A stretch of 64,000 bases of DNA from Gracilibacillus ureilyticus (GTDB lineage: Bacteria > Bacillota > Bacilli > Bacillales > Amphibacillaceae): the NCBI RefSeq assembly GCF_900111195.1, contig NZ_FOGL01000012.1, positions 60,987-124,986 on the forward strand, written 5' to 3'. The position numbers and the translations under genes are program-made. The notes beneath the pieces were generated by a model. That model did no database searches and was not told the DNA's origin. It saw only the letters and a list, made by a program, of their open reading frames with translations. Below, in pieces: positions 61,070-64,000 of the stretch (positions are counted from its first letter, which is position 1; the number at the start of each line of letters is the position of its first letter).

Positions 61070-61912
61070 TTATCCTTTCGTTCCACCAGCTGTAAGTCCT
61101 GTTATCAAGTATCTTTGTAAGAATAAATAAAGTACCGAAACTGGTGCTGCGATTAATATTGCTCCTGCGGCAAATCTAGTAAAATTGTTTGAAAATTGAT
61201 CATTAATAAAATTAAATAATCCTAATGCTAGCGTGTAATTATCTGAGCTCTGTAAAATAATTGATGGTAATAAAAAGTCAAATAAAGGTGTCATAAAATT
61301 GAATAATGCTACCACAGCTAATATTGGCTTTGCTAGAGGTATGATAATTCTTAGAAAAATAGTCATATGGCCTGCACCATCAATTTTAGCTGATTCATCT
61401 AACTCTCTTGGAATTGTATCCAAGTATCCTTTTACTAGCCAAGCATTAAATGGTATTTGACCACCTACATAAATTAGAATTAATCCTGTTAACGTATCTA
61501 ATAGTCCTACAAGATTTAACAATATATATAGCGCTACCATTGCCATCATTGCCGGAAACATTTGAAGGATTAAAAATGTATATAATCCGGTTTTCTTCCC
61601 TACAAAATTATATCTCGAAAATGCATATGCTACGAGTGAAGTCATAATCACAGAGAATACAGCCGAACAACCAGAAACGATCATACTATTTTTATACCAA
61701 AGTAAATAGTCACTATTTGGATCTGTAAAAAGCCATTTATAATGTACTAGAGACCAGTTTTCAGGAATAATAGTTGATGAGTAGAAGCTTGTACTCGAAT
61801 TTAATGACATACCTATCGCCCAAACTATAGGATAAATGATAATAACTGCCATAAAAGCGAAAATTAGATAAATCCCTGCTACTTCTAAATTTGATTTCAT
61901 TTTTGAATTCAT
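61070..61912 (-). CDS. ganQ: galactooligosaccharide ABC permease (MalG-type)
   Basis: 280 aa, six helices. The EAA loop reads ELDESAKIDGAGHMTIFLRIIIPLAKP near residue 190. Start of the family type: YLIFAFMAVIIIYPIVW. GGAGGGG lies eight bases before the ATG at 61912; TGATG joins the ganP stop to this start. Forms the inner-membrane pore with GanP. The ATPase is probably a shared MsmX-like protein elsewhere. Confidence 0.94.
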   Translation of the reverse strand: MNSKMKSNLEVAGIYLIFAFMAVIIIYPIVWAIGMSLNSSTSFYSSTIIPENWSLVHYKWLFTDPNSDYLLWYKNSMIVSGCSAVFSVIMTSLVAYAFSRYNFVGKKTGLYTFLILQMFPAMMAMVALYILLNLVGLLDTLTGLILIYVGGQIPFNAWLVKGYLDTIPRELDESAKIDGAGHMTIFLRIIIPLAKPILAVVALFNFMTPLFDFLLPSIILQSSDNYTLALGLFNFINDQFSNNFTRFAAGAILIAAPVSVLYLFLQRYLITGLTAGGTKG

Positions 61913-63252
61913 CAAATTTTCCCCTCCTGTTTAAATGAACTTGTCCGACGGAATTGGAATATAGCAAATATGGAAACTAATAATCCAATAATTAATGAGA
62001 TTGCTGCAGCCATACTGTAATTGTTTGTCTCAAACGTTAATTTATAAACCCATGAAATCAGTATGTCTGTTCCTCCTGCATTTTGCCCCTGAACTGCTGG
62101 GCCGCCTTCATTAAATAGATAAATAACATTAAAGTTATTGAAATTAGTTGTGTACTGAATAATTAATAAAGGCGCAGTTGCAAATAATACATGAGGTAAA
62201 GTAATATTTCTGAACTTTTGCCATCTTGTTGCCCCATCAACCTCTGCTGCTTCATACCAATCTTTTGAGACACTTTGTAACACACCGGAAAATAAGGCAA
62301 AAATGAATGGATAGCCTAACCATGTCTGAATTACTATTAGAACGATTCTTGTATAAAGTGGATCTGATAACCAGGGTATTCCATCCCCACCAAATAGCGG
62401 AATAATAATATCCCTGTTTATCGTTCCAAAGTCATTATTAAACATTGCAGCAAATATCAAAATAGATACAAATCCAGGCACAGCCCATGGAAGTATCAAT
62501 ATAGTACGAATTAATTTCTTAAATTTAATTCGACTATCATTAGCAAGCAGTGCTAAAAATAAACCTAAAATTATTTGTAAACTTGTAGCAACCAATGTCC
62601 AAATAATGGTCCATGAGAACACACTGAAGAACGTATCCTTCCATATTGGTACTGTTATAAGTTGAGTGAAATTGTCAATACCAACCCAATCTAATAAATT
62701 TTTTGGAGGGGAATTATATAAATCATAGTTAGTGAACGCTAATGAAATAGCAAATAATAATGGTAATAAAACTGTAAAAATAAGGAGAGCAAATCCTGGA
62801 ACAGTTAGCCAGTATACAAAAGAACGATCATATCCTATTCTTATGGATTCTCTTAATCTGGGAGGCTCCCAACCTTGAGCGATCAATGTAGCTTGCTTTC
62901 GAGCATCCTTAACATTTAAAATATAGAATGCAACAACAAAGACTAACAAGATGATAGAAATTAAACCATAGACGAGTAAGAAAATAGAATGATCTACTCC
63001 TTGAATTGTACCTAATGTTCTGATTCCCCAAATCCCTAAATTGATAAAATCGCCACATGATATAATGAAGGCAATCTCAAGAATAATAAAAATTATCCCT
63101 TTGAAAAACCTTCTATTATAGATTTGTCCAAAACCAGCAAAGATAATGGATAAGATTGTTGCAATGGCAGCATTGTGTTTTACAGGTTTTGGTTTATTAA
63201 TACTTCCCTTTTCACTAAGAGAATTATCTACTACCTTTTCTCTTTCAAGCAT
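61912..63252 (-). CDS. ganP: galactooligosaccharide ABC permease (MalF-type)
   Basis: 446 aa with about eight helices. An N-terminal two-helix region (about 28-120; AGFGQIYNRRFFKGIIFI) precedes the MetI domain, as in Gram-positive MalF proteins. EAA loop: WYEAAEVDGATRWQKFRNITLPHV near residue 330. AAAGG lies nine bases before the ATG at 63252; the ATG three codons earlier touches it. Partner of GanQ; the solute-binding gene lies 54 bp upstream. Confidence 0.94.
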   Translation of the reverse strand: MLEREKVVDNSLSEKGSINKPKPVKHNAAIATILSIIFAGFGQIYNRRFFKGIIFIILEIAFIISCGDFINLGIWGIRTLGTIQGVDHSIFLLVYGLISIILLVFVVAFYILNVKDARKQATLIAQGWEPPRLRESIRIGYDRSFVYWLTVPGFALLIFTVLLPLLFAISLAFTNYDLYNSPPKNLLDWVGIDNFTQLITVPIWKDTFFSVFSWTIIWTLVATSLQIILGLFLALLANDSRIKFKKLIRTILILPWAVPGFVSILIFAAMFNNDFGTINRDIIIPLFGGDGIPWLSDPLYTRIVLIVIQTWLGYPFIFALFSGVLQSVSKDWYEAAEVDGATRWQKFRNITLPHVLFATAPLLIIQYTTNFNNFNVIYLFNEGGPAVQGQNAGGTDILISWVYKLTFETNNYSMAAAISLIIGLLVSIFAIFQFRRTSSFKQEGKI

Positions 63253-63306
63253 TGTTATCATCCTTTATATACCTAGAGTGAAAAGGAGACCTTTTCACTC
63301 TGGAAA

Positions 63307-64000
63307 TTACTGTGCTGACATATCTATTTTCTGCTTAATATTACTAACTACATCGTTTAATACTTCCTCTACGTCCCCGCCATTTACTATTAATTCAATA
63401 GCATCATCAATATCCCATACAATTGACATTTCAGGTATATTCGGCATTGGTGTGCCATTAGAAATTTGCTCTGTATATCCTTCATAGATCGCATCATCTA
63501 TCTCATTTAATATCTCTGGTCGTGGAGGCATTTCACCAGTCAAATCATAATACAGTTGGGAGTTTTCCCCGTTTGTCATGAATTTTGCTAAATCCATTGC
63601 CCATTCAGGTTGTTCACTATACGAAGATACTAACCAAGATTTTACTCCAACAAATGATGGGGCTGTCTTACCATTAATCATAGGCAATGGTGCAGTTGCT
63701 AAATCATCACCTAGTGCTTCTTTATAAATTGGTATGTTCCAAGGTCCACTGACTACCATCCCTACTTTACCTTCTGTAAATAATCCATCAATTACATCTA
63801 CTGTTAAACTTTTAGGTATTAGTCCTTCATCTACAAACTTTTTAAATTCTTGCAATCCTTTAATAGACCCCTCATTATTTAATCCAATATCTGTTGGATC
63901 ATACACACCATTCTCCTCACCAAAAACGTAACCTCCATAACTATTTATAAAAGAATATAAATAATAAAACTCGGGTGAAATTAAAAATCCATACTGATCT
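63307..64000 (-). CDS. ganS: galactooligosaccharide-binding protein (MalE-like), 5' end outside window
   Basis: Only the C-terminal 230 or so residues are in the window; the reading frame stays open to the right edge. The visible start of that part reads QYGFLISPEFYYLYSFI then YGGYVFGEENGVYDPTDIGL, followed by EGKVGMVVSGPWNI, typical of maltose/galacto-oligosaccharide binding proteins. The C-terminal SIVWDIDDAIELIVNG helix and KQKIDMSAQ end are intact. It delivers oligomers to GanPQ. Signal peptide and lipobox are expected beyond the edge. Confidence 0.93.
   Translation of the reverse strand, partial: DQYGFLISPEFYYLYSFINSYGGYVFGEENGVYDPTDIGLNNEGSIKGLQEFKKFVDEGLIPKSLTVDVIDGLFTEGKVGMVVSGPWNIPIYKEALGDDLATAPLPMINGKTAPSFVGVKSWLVSSYSEQPEWAMDLAKFMTNGENSQLYYDLTGEMPPRPEILNEIDDAIYEGYTEQISNGTPMPNIPEMSIVWDIDDAIELIVNGGDVEEVLNDVVSNIKQKIDMSAQ

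Overview
This 64-kb window looks like chromosome of a low-GC, Gram-positive member of the Bacillaceae. The evidence is AAGGAGG-type ribosome binding sites, frequent TTG starts, a Trp T-box pair, a SAM-I riboswitch, and close matches (from memory) to Bacillus MelA, YkpA, YitJ, MetE, YhcR-type nuclease and Gan proteins. The halotolerant Gracilibacillus/Oceanobacillus/Virgibacillus side of the family is my guess; I could not test it.

Layout. 1-6.9 kb: a 51-bp tandem repeat, topB, a ZIP metal transporter, a broken MFS gene, a lipoprotein fusing an F510_1955-type beta-propeller to two YdhK repeats, a TlpA-like thioredoxin and a YczE-type membrane protein. 7.0-11.6 kb: two unrelated alpha-galactosidases (GH36 and GH4/MelA) and an AraC regulator. 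11.7-14.2 kb: a small membrane protein, an ABC-F protein and a 20-bp minisatellite between two terminators. 14.2-21.2 kb: a complete trpEGDCFBA operon behind two tandem Trp T-boxes, followed upstream by a stand-alone C-terminal half of an archaeal-type 3-dehydroquinate synthase II. 22-36.6 kb: a 37-aa peptide, a Gfo/Idh/MocA oxidoreductase with a cre site, a LysM-3D cell-wall protein, a cytoplasmic 5'-nucleotidase-like phosphatase, a nitroreductase, SAM-riboswitch-yitJ-metE, and a 1560-residue secreted nuclease/nucleotidase.

36.8-64 kb is mostly galactose metabolism: galKETM (Leloir), an RsbR/STAS-like protein, an iclR-dgoD-kdgK-kdgA-lacZ operon (De Ley-Doudoroff galactonate route plus GH2 beta-galactosidase), an alpha/beta hydrolase, modAB, a 529-bp inverted-repeat element, a GH127 beta-L-arabinofuranosidase with a divergent AraC regulator, and a gan operon (binding protein, two permeases, two GH53 galactanases, GH42 beta-galactosidase) running off the right edge.

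How it works together (inference): a secreted GH53 with a CBM cuts (arabino)galactan, the Gan ABC transporter imports oligomers, a second GH53 without a signal peptide, GH42, GH2 and GH127 finish them inside, the two alpha-galactosidases add galactose from raffinose-type sugars, and galactose enters the Leloir pathway or, if oxidised to galactonate, the dgo branch. No galactose dehydrogenase or galactonolactonase and no ABC ATPase for either transporter is seen in the window. The strongest candidates for something little described are the half-length DHQS-II protein with its hairpin leader beside trp, the minisatellite, the OB-fold-duplicated nuclease and the structured repeat inside the 529-bp element.
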